Shown here: positions 35,707 to 47,258 of the stretch, piece by piece
Layout of the letters: every line of letters starts with the position of its first letter
Position numbering within the stretch: the stretch's first letter is position 1
Assembly: GCA_023897205.1 (NCBI GenBank)
Contig: JAHWDD010000001.1
Span: forward strand, 1,488,001-1,552,000
Origin: Exophiala sp. HKRS030
Lineage: Eukaryota > Ascomycota > Eurotiomycetes > Chaetothyriales > Herpotrichiellaceae
Length of the DNA: 64,000 bases
Direction of reading: 5' to 3'
Program-made: the position numbers and the translations under genes
The notes under the pieces: model-generated
Seen by the model: only the letters and a program-made list of their open reading frames with translations
The model's database searches: none
What the model was told of the DNA's origin: nothing

Positions 35707-38187
35707 TCAAAGGGTGGAAAATCTGAGCGCTTGACATTTCTGACACCAGCAATCAATTATGCTCCCACAAATCCCACACTCGAACCGATTCATCCCATCT
35801 TGACAAGGACAGCGACTATGTGGCAGCTGACAACTCTGGCAAATGAGTCTTACTGAAGGGCTGAGCCCAGTACAGCGGCAGTCGTCAGGTAATGAAAAAC
35901 CTTGGTAGTTGGTATCTGCTAGTCCTTGATAGAGCTGTGAGCACGCGTCTGGGTTCCAAGAAGTTTGTTGGTGGTCGCGTTGGTGCTCTTGGTATCTACG
36001 GCGTTTTGGCGGCCGTTGCTGAGGATCTAGTAGTCTGTCGGTGGTAGACAGGACTTGGTTGATGGTCTCTTCACGTTGAGCGATGCCGGTACCAAGTATG
36101 CCTTGCCCTTCTTGGGGTGGTATGCGGTTGCGATACGCGTAATACTGCGATGATTGAGAACTTGTAGGTACCATCAGATGCGTTGGGTCTTGTGACCTGC
36201 TTGAGGAGGCCGGTCCTGATTCAGGCCAAATGTGCGTGGCATACATTGGTCGCTGATGACCAGAAGGCTGTCGCCCGGAGTTCCCCATGATGTGCAACAG
36301 ATCCTCATCTTGAGTGCCGTCAGGCATGACGGTTGTGTCTGGAGAATGGTTTCCTGCCTCCAATCTGGTCGGCGTTGTGGTGGATCTATTGGAAAGTTTC
36401 CGAACAGCATCCTCGAACCTTTCTCCCGAGTTCCTCACCTGTTTTTCACACTCATGATGGATTCTCGCCTGTTCTGAGTGTAGTCTAGCCTGTTGTGAGT
36501 GAAAGTGTGCACGGGCTTCCACGTCACGATGCTCCTTCTCTGCAAATAGCCTTACAAAGGACTGAAGAGTCTCTCGAGATTCGGAAGGCGTTAAGGAGTT
36601 TTGGCTGATATGGCTCGCCATTTGGGCCAACGCAGACGTGATAGGAGTCTGGAGGCCGGTTTCAGCGCTGTATGGAGAGACATTGGAGTCGAGACCTCCA
36701 AACAGTCGGTAGTATTCCCTCCATCTTTCTTCAGGCTTGAGCTTGCGTTTCGACCATTCGTCGATTTTCTCCATTTTGTCTTTATCATCTTTGATGTGGG
36801 CCCTGACATGGCGACTCACTCTGTCGATCTTCGGTGCATCCCATTTCCAGCACTTCGACTTCAGGTTCTCGCAGAGGGAAGGATTAGCGGCGTGTAGAGG
36901 ACATCGGAATTTCTTTCCTGGCTTCCGGTAATCGAAACCCTCTTGATCTGTGGGGTGAGCTGGTTCTGACTGATCGTCGTCGTCGTCGTCATCATCCTCC
37001 TCGCCTTCATCATCAGCAGTGCTTTGCTCCCATGTGCGTCCATCTGCCGTGCTTCGGGCGGACTTGGCTCCTCTTGCACCCGTGGAAGTAGACCTTGCTC
37101 TACCTTTGCCTTTGCCGTTGCTAGGCTCTCCTCCAGCTAGTTGCCTCGACCCATGGGTAGGGGGACTAGTCAACGAACCGGTGTCGGGCGCTTTATCGAT
37201 GGTGATCTCAAGTTCGCTCTCTTTGCCTGCATGCCCGGGGCCTGGTTTTGCCACTGTTGAGGGCGCCTCAGGTCGACCTGGAAGGACGGATACAAAGCTG
37301 TTCAATGCGCCCCTACGAGGCTCCAAGGATGCTTCGGGCCTACCGTCGTTTGTGTTGAGCTGAGCTCTTCTTGAGCATGGAATCGCAGCTACAAAGTTGG
37401 CGCCTCTAGCTGCTTGATTAATTGATGCAAGCGGGGGTGGCGTCGCGTAGGACAAACGTGGCGCTCCTTGTGGTGATGTTACCCGGTTCTTATCGCACGG
37501 CGCTTCGCGAGGGTTACACAAGCCCGGGCGATGGGGAAGAGAGGCAGATGATCGCAGAGTACCATCGCTTCCTCGCTTGGAGCTGTTTCGACTCCTCTTG
37601 AGCCTCACCGTCGTATCAGCTTCTCTGTCAAGGTCTGCATGATCGCCCTTTCTGGATTTTGGGCCAGCGATCGATAGCGAGGTCCTGTCTGCTTCTTTGT
37701 TGAGTCTGTATCTGCCCCACCTGAACAAGTCTGGGATTTTTGGTCGTGCACAAAGACCGTTGTTATTTCTCTTGATCGCATCCCTAGGCGAAATCGGCGT
37801 GCAGATGCCACAGCCATTGTTCCACGTATCAAGCTTCACAACATGATGCTGAGTCCCAAATGTGCGGTCGCGACATCTGGAAGGGTAACACTTTGTTGTA
37901 TATTTTGCCACTTGCGATTCTTTACAGGTTGTATCTGTGGTGATGTCTCCCTGGCCAAGGAAAACCGTGACGCTCGATTGAGGCTTCGAGGTAAAACACC
38001 AAAGAACCAAGTAGACATTCCAAATCAATAGATTAGAAAGTCGAATAACCCAACCAAAGATGATTCGAGGCAAACATAGAATGCAACACAAAAAGCCGAA
38101 CATCAGTCGCGAGTCGGCTCGAATATTTAGATCAAGCTTGCCTTCTAGTTCAAGCCACGTATGTGGCTTGCCGGCAGAGGAATCCAT
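35707..38187 (-). CDS. Large orphan protein: N-terminal hydrophobic segment, C2H2-like domain, coiled coil, Cys-rich C-terminus
   Basis: Single 826-residue frame from ATG 38187. A hydrophobic stretch (about residues 28-66, LMFGFLCCILCLPRIIFGW) could be one or two membrane passes. A long basic, Ser/Pro/Arg-rich disordered region (about 150-420) ends in an eight-Asp run. The segment KKFRCPLHAANPSLC...HVRAH, followed by KPEERWREYYRLFGG, resembles the degenerate C2H2 plus 'W..iYR..F' module of many fungal finger proteins. A Gln/His/Glu-rich helix (about 540-600) is probably a coiled coil. The last 60 residues hold 11 Cys in CxC/CxxC spacing, a likely zinc-binding knot. The N-terminal 150 residues may be leader rather than protein. 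Function unknown. Confidence 0.65.
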   Translation of the reverse strand: MDSSAGKPHTWLELEGKLDLNIRADSRLMFGFLCCILCLPRIIFGWVIRLSNLLIWNVYLVLWCFTSKPQSSVTVFLGQGDITTDTTCKESQVAKYTTKCYPSRCRDRTFGTQHHVVKLDTWNNGCGICTPISPRDAIKRNNNGLCARPKIPDLFRWGRYRLNKEADRTSLSIAGPKSRKGDHADLDREADTTVRLKRSRNSSKRGSDGTLRSSASLPHRPGLCNPREAPCDKNRVTSPQGAPRLSYATPPPLASINQAARGANFVAAIPCSRRAQLNTNDGRPEASLEPRRGALNSFVSVLPGRPEAPSTVAKPGPGHAGKESELEITIDKAPDTGSLTSPPTHGSRQLAGGEPSNGKGKGRARSTSTGARGAKSARSTADGRTWEQSTADDEGEEDDDDDDDDQSEPAHPTDQEGFDYRKPGKKFRCPLHAANPSLCENLKSKCWKWDAPKIDRVSRHVRAHIKDDKDKMEKIDEWSKRKLKPEERWREYYRLFGGLDSNVSPYSAETGLQTPITSALAQMASHISQNSLTPSESRETLQSFVRLFAEKEHRDVEARAHFHSQQARLHSEQARIHHECEKQVRNSGERFEDAVRKLSNRSTTTPTRLEAGNHSPDTTVMPDGTQDEDLLHIMGNSGRQPSGHQRPMYATHIWPESGPASSSRSQDPTHLMVPTSSQSSQYYAYRNRIPPQEGQGILGTGIAQREETINQVLSTTDRLLDPQQRPPKRRRYQEHQRDHQQTSWNPDACSQLYQGLADTNYQGFSLPDDCRCTGLSPSVRLICQSCQLPHSRCPCQDGMNRFECGICGSIIDCWCQKCQALRFSTL

Positions 38188-41096
38188 GATGCTTCGATGG
38201 CACACTGAAGGGAACAAACTACCACGACGATATTTTCGTGGGTGTTAGTTAATAGGGAAGCGAGGTGCGCGCGCTGGGAGGAGGCAACTCTTTCATATAA
38301 TCTGAAGTTTCTTGATAAGAGAGGCATAAGACGAAGCTACAAGGCGGATTGAAGGCACCATAAGCCCATGGCTGAGCAATAGAGACATATAAGATTCCAA
38401 TGCGTTGACCGCCAGTTTCATCATGAGCCTCACTTCTTCAACCTCGAGACTGCCTTGGGAACCGACTTTCCGAACGTCAATTTTCAAATTGCAAGTCGCA
38501 ATGTGTAAGGCACCAAAAGGGCATGGCGAGGACGGAGCCCCTTCTGATTGATCAATGTGACCAGGACCGACGCCTGAAGGCCTCCTTCTCACTGAACGCG
38601 GACGGTTTAAGCACAAATAGAATTTCGAGTGCCCAAGGCAGCAGCATCGGTTTGTCCGTTGTTAGGCGTTTTCCGACTCCTGTCAGATTGTGCCAGCTTC
38701 ACTTTGAATGATCCGCGATCCTTGCTCTGTTTCCAATTGATTCCAATTGAGTTTCTCCGCAAATGAGCGCTCTGCCACGGCTGCATGAGCGAGCCACAAA
38801 CGTGACCGTGAATTGCTAATACTCTGGATAAGCAACACTCGTCCCGGTGTTAAAGTGCCGAAGCAGCCGAGGAGCCTGCAAATCCATCGCCGCTTACTGA
38901 CGGAGAGTTGAGTGGCCAGTGAGCAATTACCGTGTGTTGGCATCCAGGACAGGTGAGTTGTGGCAGCTAGCAGCCGCAAGATACACACTGGCCACTTATG
39001 CTCATAGCCCAAAGATGTGATCATCGGGAAAGTAAGGACTAGTCCTGCTTGATTCGGGGTGAATGAATCGAAGTGCTTCCAAGTGGGGGTTCCTCGCTCG
39101 TCAGGCTCTGTCTCTTGTTGCTCTCACTAGTAGCTCAAGCTCGCAGGGTGAACAAAATGGAGATCGTACACTTCGTTTTAGCCCCGTTGGGACTGCAGGA
39201 AAGTTTGAAATCATTGTGAGGCGCCAATGCGCTTGCTTCCTGATGAATTTGCACCATTCATTGCCCGGTCGTTCGCAGCATTAAAGTAGGTGACGTCTGA
39301 ACAGGGGCCATTGTGGCGCGAAGACGCCATGTCACCAGGCCAGGCTGTGCTGCCTCCCACCTCAGCATTCATCAACGTACTTGGTTGGAATTTTGTCGAA
39401 ACTGGACCTTAACACTCATTTGACTTTTTGTTGAAGGTGAGCCAGTAGGTTTTTTAATCAGATCCGGGTTGACGGCAGGAAGGCGGCGTTTTCCAAGGAG
39501 AAGCTGTAGCTGGTCTCGTCGGAACTGGAAGGCAGTGCGCTTCAACAATAGCACTCCGCATGAGGCGAAATCCTTATCCGTCAAATTTGAGAGACATGTT
39601 GGTACTGTAAGCGACGTCGTGATCGCCAGGACATGATGGAGGCTGCAATCCCCAGGTTTTTAGTGTGGCGACTTTAAGGTTGCGCATCACTCCCCTTCGA
39701 TCAGGTTTTGCTGAGAGTCGGCGTTCAGTCATGGTCCATCCAACCCCCCGTGCAGCATCTGGGTGCTGATGGTGGCACGTTGGATGAAGATGAGGTGGTT
39801 GGATCCTTTCGACTCCGGATATCCATGTCGCAATCACATCAAGAAGCCTTCCGGTAATGAAGACATCGGCACATTGTCTCTTAACCCTGTCCCTATGGCA
39901 CCTGGCTTCTTGTCTTGTGCTGTCACTTGTTTCAAGTGGAGGGAAGGTTCGTGGAAGAAGTCCAAGCTAGGAAGTAAAGGCTGTGACTGTGGTGACCGCG
40001 AGGCAGAGGTTTCAAACTTTCCGAATCGCCATTGCACCACAAGAACTGGCGATACTTGGGACACCTGGCATATATAGCATCTGGAGGGAACACTGTAAGG
40101 AACCAGGTATTGAAGAGGTGAGTCGTTCCGATATTATAACCGTCACTTCATGGCCATTCAGGGTTCTCCTTCCTAGTCTGGTCAACGTGAGACAGTTGAA
40201 ACTACAACCAATCCTTCGGCAGTATGAGAAATATGAGAGGTCAGTTTCATGGCGCTAGATTTCTTTCTCAACAATTGGATGAACCGAAAGGGGTTTTATG
40301 CCCAAGGTATACCTTGCTCTAGCGAGTCAAAAGTGAGGCGTAGCTTGCATTGGCCAATTTTGATTCACAAAGATCCCTGGCTGATATGGTGTAGAGTGAC
40401 AAAGATCATATTATTGACTGCCATACTCATGAGCGTTTGATTGATCTCACTGACGAGAGTCTTCAGAGCACGTGAGATTTCGAGACGCACAAATATCATT
40501 GCCTGCTCTTTTGCCGCTAATGCCGGTGGGTTTGGACACCCTACTCACCGTATATTCTAGGCATCAAATACCGACTAACGCTGCTTGTTAGTATGAGTGG
40601 CACATGTGCTTAGCGACATCATGCCGGACACAGCACCTCATAACAACTGGTAAGGTTGATTGGAAGATGATTGTGTTGGGTTCATGGATGGTCCCTGAAC
40701 GCTGTTGATAAAAGTTGGAAACAGACACGCGTCGTCTCGCGTCTCAAGATGATGATTGTCTGGTGCCCATGTGCCGAATCATGAGCCGAGCGAATCCCAT
40801 TCCGGAAAGCCTCAGGAAAGGAAAGGTCTCAATCGACCCCGCGAAGGAATGTTTGTGAGAGTTTTGCCTGGCTTAGAGCAAGTAACCCTTTCTTCCTTAC
40901 GGGGCACAGCCTCGCGGAAAGGATAAAGGCCGGAAAAGAATTATTCCGAAAAAGCGTCGCTCAGACTTGAAGACCCATCTACATACGCATACGATCAAAC
41001 CAACATTATTCATCATTCCTTCCCTTTTCCCTTTTCTCTCTGTGCTTCGATTTTAACTGCATCGTTGGTATTTCTGTACAACATTAACAAGAAATC
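38188..41096. other. 2.9-kb gene-poor region
   Basis: Longest gap in the window. Frames on both strands are short and interrupted and none shows a recognised motif. A tandem TTCCAATTGA pair is near 38728-38748. A minus-strand frame 38616-38293 has a helix-like composition but no known relatives I can name. The right end (about 40900-41096) is pyrimidine-rich and acts as promoter/leader for the NTF2-like gene. A TCCGGA palindrome is at 40801-40806. Confidence 0.4.
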
Positions 41097-42081
41097 ATGC
41101 CAGACCTACATTCCCTACCTTCAGGATCCCGACCTGACAAAGCTATACGAAACAATGGACCGGAGAATTTGGTTCTTGAACGTTATAAGTTAAGAGAACT
41201 TGCCGAAGGTTGGCCAGCGTATAGGTAAGTCAATAGAGAGAGATGTATTTATGCATGTACAACAAAAAAACGAGACTGTATCTAGGTACCCTGTCTGACA
41301 CGAGTCGACCCTCGGCCGGGGTCTTCTTAGGGACGCTTGTGAATGGGAGAATTTAAAATCAATCTTCCACCCGGACGCTCACATCTACACTACGTGGACC
41401 GGCCGCACTCACCATCTCGACTTCATCGAGGCCTCACAAAGGGGCATGGACAATGGAGCCTTCATCATGCACCGTTGTCACGGCATCACGACGGACATCA
41501 ATCTTGATGCGACCCGAGCCGTGACCAAGATGAAGGCCACCATCACGCAAAGGTTCGACCTCGACGGGTGCGAGGTCGACGCCGAGAGCGATTGTCGGTT
41601 TTGTTTCTTCTGGATCAAGATCGAGACCACCCCCAACCGAGAAGGAGGGAAAGGGGAATGGCGTGCTCGGTACGTCAGGCATTGGTATGAAAAGGTAATG
41701 CCGCAAAATTCCCCCTTTTGAACATCCAACGACTGTTGCTGTATTGGACCATCACGGGGTACAGACTATACAGAGTTAATACGGTGACCTTGGCTAACGA
41801 CTGAAATTTTGTTGGTGCGTAAATAATAGGACAAACTCATCCCCGTCAACCCAAACAAGATTCCTGCCCTAGACGAAGAAGAGTTGAAGAAATTCCCGTC
41901 CGGGTACAGGTACCTCGCTTATTGTCAGGAAAAGACAATGGGGGTCCAGGTATTGCTAGACATGCCGGGCCACAGACGCGAGAATGGTGTCGACGGAGGG
42001 AGCCAGGCTTGCGGAGACAAGCACGACTTGTTGTATTGGCAGTGTAAGAGATGGGTCGAGGGCGAGGACATTGACATTTGA
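41097..42081 (+). CDS. NTF2/SnoaL-like fold protein
   Basis: Exons 41097-41224, 41331-41694 and 41830-42081 (introns 106 and 135 nt) give 247 residues. The core has the features of the SnoaL-like alpha+beta barrel: helix [19 protein letters not shown] followed by [18 protein letters not shown], then a [10 protein letters not shown]...HRCHG turn and long strands ([26 protein letters not shown]). Members include polyketide cyclases, dehydratases and small-molecule isomerases, so this is probably an enzyme of a catabolic or secondary pathway. The C-terminal 85 residues (ending [12 protein letters not shown]) extend beyond the minimal fold. No signal peptide. Convergent with the DHA2 transporter. 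Confidence 0.72.
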
Positions 42082-42519
42082 GAAAAACAGCCCCCAAAAA
42101 GAGAACGGAATTCTTTTTTGGAATTCTTGTCGAGTTTTTCCATACCAAGTTATCATCCTTTCTACTTTGGCAACGTGTGATTAGGAGATCCCGTTCACAG
42201 TTCTTGTATACACCGTGAAGATACACGGGCAAAACCCATGTTTTATGATACTCAATTGTACTCTACACCACTCTATGAATATTTTAGACTCAATACAATC
42301 TAGTGTCTTATCCCTGATCCCTTTATTACATAGAAAACAAACATCTCGACTGTGCGAGAGTACAGAATATCGACCGTTGATACCCATCCCAAGCTTGTTA
42401 AATTGTATGCAGACATTGATCCACCTTTACTTCCAACGACAATCAACGCTCAATCGATCAATTCTAGAAAACGCCGAAATGTTAAAACAAAACCCCATCC
42501 ATCTCCTGTTTTGTAATAT
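42082..42519. other. Convergent intergenic region
   Basis: 438 bp between two stop codons; A/T-rich, with no coding or repeat signal. Confidence 0.35.
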
Positions 42520-44403
42520 TTATTTTTGGGCAGCGACTGCTCCTGTTACCTCGGACACATCTGTCTCGACCGGTCCGTCAAGCTCGTTACTGTGTGGTGA
42601 TGGTTTCTGGCTGCTGTTAGAATAGCGATGAGTTTTCTCCCCGTCGGGTTTGTTAACAGCATCGGAGGCGATGTCCTCCTTCGCTCCTGACTCTTCACCC
42701 GCTCCCTCCGGGTCATCCTTGACAGGCTTCTTTTTTCTTTCGACTCTCGTCTTCCAGATACCCACACTGGCAACGGCTGCAGCAAGCGTACATCCTAATG
42801 CCAGATAGAATGTCTTCGTGATGGCTTCATTGTAGGCCAGCAAAACTCCGCGTCTCGTTGCCAAATCGCCTTTTGCGGCAAGTTGGGCAAGATAGTCTGT
42901 TGCACCAGCGGCAATGACCACGTTTGCGTCCACACCTGGTGCGCGGGTACTCAGTGCACTCTTCAAAAGATTGATAAATGCCGTCTGCGCAAGGCCGATG
43001 AAGATTGCACCGCCGAATGTTTGAGACCAGGCGATCAAGGCCGTGATTGTTGGTACCATGTCTGGCTTCACCACGGATTGTGCAGCCTGGATAGGCAGAG
43101 AGATGGCCATACCTCGACCCACGCCGTTGATGATCTGATATCCTATCCAAGTCCCAGTCCCGGTACTGACTTTGAAGGTGCTCATCAACCCTGATGACAG
43201 TGCTGCTAGGATGGAGCCCACGACTGTCGGTGGCGCGACATAGCCGACACGCGAAACAAGTACACCGATCAATATCGCTGACACTATCTGTGACACGAAT
43301 GTCGGCAGGATGTATACAGCACTCAGGGTTGGGCTGGCGTGTTTGATAACCTGAAACCATAGAGGCAGGTAGTAAGAAAAAATAAGAAGACCGCCAAACT
43401 GGAAGAATGTGGCCAACATGCTGCTGTACACCACGCGCATGGTCATCAGCGTCAGTGGAATCATGGCATTCTCGCCGTGGATGTATTCCCAGATGAAGAA
43501 AGCAACAAATGTACCGGCGGAGCCAACAAAAAGCCCGATGATCTTCGCCGAGGACCATGGGTATGTCGAACCACCCCATTCAAGGGCAAGCAAGAGCATG
43601 ACACAGGCTGGTGCGAAGATTATGAAACCTGTAATGTCAAAATCGCGGACGACGTCGCGAAATGTCCAACTTGCTTTTCGGTTCTTATATGCTGGCAACT
43701 GAATGCATGCCATGACGGCGAGTACGATGCCACCGATTGGCAAGTTCAAGTAGAAGCACCACCTCCACGTTGCATGTTGAGTGAGAGCACCACCGATGAG
43801 GGGGGCAATGAGTTGTCCTGCTCCAGCCATGGCCATGATTACGCCCATCAATGTCGGCCGCTGTGAGGGTGGTGCCGCGACAGCCACCATCGTAAGGGCA
43901 CCGTTTTGTATACCTGAGCCGCCCATTCCTGCCACAGCTCGACCGATGACGAGCATTGTGCTGGACTGAGCCACCCCACATAGGAGGGAACCTAACTCGA
44001 AAACAAAGACGAAGCTGAGGAAGGCATAACGGAGTGAGAAGTAGGTGTACACTTTTCCCGTCAGAGGTTGTAGGGAGGCATTGCAGATCAAGTAGGCAGC
44101 AGCATACCATCCTATGTCGGCGATGGTATGGAACTGGTCCGTTATTTTGGGTATGGCAGTAGCTAGTATAGATTGGTCGAGGGTGAGGATGATGACGACA
44201 AGCAAGATGGCGCTCATGAGAACGGTCAACGCCCGTGGACCGAGATATTCTGGCTCCTCGTCATATTCTGCTGGGACATCGTCCTCTTCTTTGCGTGACA
44301 TTCCTGTCGTGACAGTCGCCTCGGGAATAGGTGTAGGGAGAGGCGTAGGTGGTGGTTGGACTGGCCTCGAGCCGTCGGCAGAGGTGCCGCCATGTTTCTC
44401 CAT
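42520..44403 (-). CDS. MFS multidrug transporter, DHA2 family (14 TM)
   Basis: Single-exon gene, 627 residues. A Pro/Thr-rich cytosolic N-terminus (about 60 residues) precedes TM1 with ILTLDQSILATAIPKI (motif D1 region). Motif A-like LTGKVYTYFSLRY and the antiporter motif C in TM5 (GAGQLIAPLIGGAL) identify the proton antiporter class. The length and the number of hydrophobic segments fit 14 TM helices. A charged C-terminal tail (KKPVKDDPEGAGEESGAKED) is cytosolic. It probably exports a toxic or secreted small molecule from the plasma membrane. The neighbouring Zn2Cys6 gene on the same strand is a likely regulator. The start ATG directly precedes a plausible leader. Confidence 0.92.
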   Translation of the reverse strand: MEKHGGTSADGSRPVQPPPTPLPTPIPEATVTTGMSRKEEDDVPAEYDEEPEYLGPRALTVLMSAILLVVIILTLDQSILATAIPKITDQFHTIADIGWYAAAYLICNASLQPLTGKVYTYFSLRYAFLSFVFVFELGSLLCGVAQSSTMLVIGRAVAGMGGSGIQNGALTMVAVAAPPSQRPTLMGVIMAMAGAGQLIAPLIGGALTQHATWRWCFYLNLPIGGIVLAVMACIQLPAYKNRKASWTFRDVVRDFDITGFIIFAPACVMLLLALEWGGSTYPWSSAKIIGLFVGSAGTFVAFFIWEYIHGENAMIPLTLMTMRVVYSSMLATFFQFGGLLIFSYYLPLWFQVIKHASPTLSAVYILPTFVSQIVSAILIGVLVSRVGYVAPPTVVGSILAALSSGLMSTFKVSTGTGTWIGYQIINGVGRGMAISLPIQAAQSVVKPDMVPTITALIAWSQTFGGAIFIGLAQTAFINLLKSALSTRAPGVDANVVIAAGATDYLAQLAAKGDLATRRGVLLAYNEAITKTFYLALGCTLAAAVASVGIWKTRVERKKKPVKDDPEGAGEESGAKEDIASDAVNKPDGEKTHRYSNSSQKPSPHSNELDGPVETDVSEVTGAVAAQK

Positions 44404-44946
44404 GTTTGCTGTCTGATTGAGAAGAGTCTCGGTCGCATTTGATTTGACTTGAGTCTGGAACTGACAGAAATAAGAAGAAGATCTCTTTGACTGTTTATTG
44501 CTGGTGGATTATCACCTTAGCGGTATCTCCGTATAGTCGGGTACGGAGCCGGGCGTCTTTCAAGGTTCCGGATGAAGGATACGATTCCTCCGTCCCGCTT
44601 GAATGTGGATCAGATCATACCATACTAGTATGACCACAGTCAAGGATTTGTGCAATTTTGTGAGCTTTGAGAACTGGCTTGTTGAATTCCTGGCTAGAAG
44701 CAGAAAATCATCGTTAAAAAGTGCTGAAAAACCGGTGCATCAAACTCATCAGGGCAGGCACCACCCGGTATGAATGAGGCACCTGGTTTCTGCCTGTGCA
44801 TCCATAGACATACAGACGAGAGACCACCGAAACACAGTGAATACCTGAAGTCCGTGTTTTCCATCCCATAAGGGCTTCATGCCCTCCCAGATGTTGACTC
44901 CAGACTGAGCTAGATGTATCCTAGTACCGCATATTGCTAAATTCTG
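44404..44946. promoter_or_regulatory. DHA2 transporter promoter
   Basis: 543 bp between the transporter start and the stop of the Zn2Cys6 gene. A TCCGGA palindrome sits at 44567-44572, about 165 bp upstream of the transporter start. No TATA box is certain. Confidence 0.4.
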
Positions 44947-47258
44947 TCATGACTGTACTCCTGCGCTCGCCCAGTCCATGCTGGGATCCGTCCAGAAACT
45001 ATCATCGAAGCCTTCGAAGAAGCCCTCAAATGTAGAGTCCACCGTTGGCAGAGCAGGGCCTAGATCAGCAACAGATGACTGTTGCGATTCGGTCTCTGCT
45101 TTGAGCTTATTGTTGTACCATTTCAAACATGAACGCATCTTCTCCGCATACACAGTGTATCGTGCAGAGACAGCATTTGGTCTCAGCTTTTCGCCCATAC
45201 TGTATCGTGTTGTAGCCTCAAGTACTTCCACAATACGAGAAATCATTGCCGGGAAGTTGGTGCGTCCTGTCCTAACATATTGTAGATCCCAGCCATCTAC
45301 AACAAGGAACGAAAGCTTCGCTAAGACAATGTAACAATGGAGGATATGAATCCATGAGAGGAACGGCAGATGAGGTATTGAACCTGCCGACACCCTTGTG
45401 AAATTGTTAATGAGGTTGTCAATAGTTCCAAGTGCGGCGTGCAGCGCTTCAGCTCGTTCAAGTGGGGTATCTTGCTCTGACGCTGCAACAGACTCATATA
45501 TTGTCAATTCGGCATCACAAATCTGCATTTGGAAGACAGCTGCAAGCTTTATTAGCAAATACTCAAGCCGGTAGGTCGATCTGGAGATTGGCGTTAAGCA
45601 AAGGCGTTCGAGATTGGAGTTCTGGAAATGTGGGCCAAAAGACTTAGTAGTGCTTTACTTACGATCATTGCTAAGACTGGCGGGGAATCCTTGCTTGACG
45701 CGATGTAAATCTTCCAGGAAGCAATCTACGAAAGCTTTGATGGGTACGTTCTTCAAGGTTATTACGCCCGTATAAGGTGAATATCGTTCCAGAAGTCGAG
45801 TAAGTCGGACGCCCTGAACGGCTTCAACGTCGGAAGGGTATTCGCAGGAGGAGAGTAGCGAGGTACAACAATCCTCGAGGTGTTGCGACCACTGCATAAA
45901 ATCGACCGTTGAAAAGCATGCAGATAACCTCGCTTGGAAAAAGTAAAGTCCAAGGAGTGCCCGTCGCTCGTCAGATGTTTGTACCCCTGGGGAAAGCGGT
46001 TTTCCATGGATGAGTTGACTGGTATCAATTACCATTCCAATTGGGGGCCATGGCCCCGAGTATGTCGGTCGATTCAGACCCAAATCGATGGCCATAGCGG
46101 AGGCAAGGTGGAGCAAATTCATCAACTGATGATTGTAGTTGTTGTAGTATTGATACCTTGCAAGAAATCAGCATTATTTGGGTTTCTGGTCGAATGGTCT
46201 AGGAAGAGCAAGGATATGTGTTCCATTATGCGCTCCCCTTGATGCGATTAACCGTAGAACTGATTGACTCACCAAGAAATGAATACTAGCAAACCCTGGA
46301 GGATATCAAGCGACTTCTCCGACCTGATCAGCATTCGTTCGCCAATATAGCGTAGCAGCTCTTCTGCTACCTGCTTTTGTATCACAGGGTCCGTATGGCA
46401 TGCTGCAGAGACGCAAGTCCGAAAGAGGAACGGTTTCTCTTTTCGAATTGCGGCAGTCGTTGCCTGAGGTGGAATGACGACGTAAGGAAAATATTGGTTG
46501 AAGGTTGTTCGGAAATCACTAAAAAGCCTTTCCTCTACTACAGGTGGCAACTCGGTACGGAAGATAGACTTGATATCCGCCTGCAAAGCGGCAGCTTCAT
46601 CAATGCCAGGCTTACACCTTTGGTCGACATTTCCGGCAGGCGGGAGAGGCCGTGGATCGAGACCGATTGATAATGGTGGCGTGGGCAGTGACTGATCATT
46701 CCTGGTGGCATCTGGTTGATTCGGTTCCTCATGATGCAATTGGTCGGCAGACAAAAGATTCGTTAACTTGTTGATTTTCTCTTCAAGCTCAGCCACGCGC
46801 CTGGTGTCCGTTAGCAATTGAAGCATGTTATAGGAGCTATCGCTGGTCGGCCATATTGACCTTGCCTGACAAGGCCATGTAGGAAGCACGATATAGGATC
46901 AACAATATAGTAGATCATTGGACCAAAAATGCTTGTAGTACAATGTCCTGTCAGGCAATGGCAAATGAAATGCAACGCAGTCATGGGATTAACTCGTACG
47001 TTGACTTGTTGCGCCCGCGCTTACGAGGCAAGGCTGCAGGAGTTGTACACTGACGACCAAGTCGATGACATCTGGTAAAGTTGTGTAAGCGTCTGGACTA
47101 GAAATTGGTGCATATAGGGCTTACCTCTCGCATATGGAGATGTCGGATCCCTGGAAGGGAACACATTTTGCCTTAATCTGGACACAATTTCTGCATGCTC
47201 GGTTCGCTCTCAGCCCAACAGTGTCAGAGGGACCCGGAGAGCAAGAGGTAGCCGCCAT
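44947..47258 (-). CDS. Zn2Cys6 transcription factor with coiled-coil linker
   Basis: Exons 47258-47125, 47071-47000, 46800-46273, 46156-45663 and 45539-44947 (introns 53, 199, 116 and 123 nt) give 606 residues. The zinc cluster is ACRNCVQIKAKC (C22, C25, C32) and ICERCHRLGRQC (C43, C46, C53), CX2CX6CX10CX2CX6C, followed by basic RKRGRNKST. The dimerisation helix RVAELEEKINKLTNLLS comes next. The last intron uses a GCTAAT branch site and GCAG acceptor; the nearer CCAG acceptor gives a premature stop. The middle domain includes MAIDLGLNRPT and SDERRALLGLYFFQARLSAC. Nuclear regulator; the likely targets are the DHA2 transporter and nearby enzymes (inference). Confidence 0.85.

Noticed and set aside
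38293..38616. 107-codon minus-strand frame
   Set aside because: Some helix-like content but the start is not an ATG and no family can be named; could be chance.
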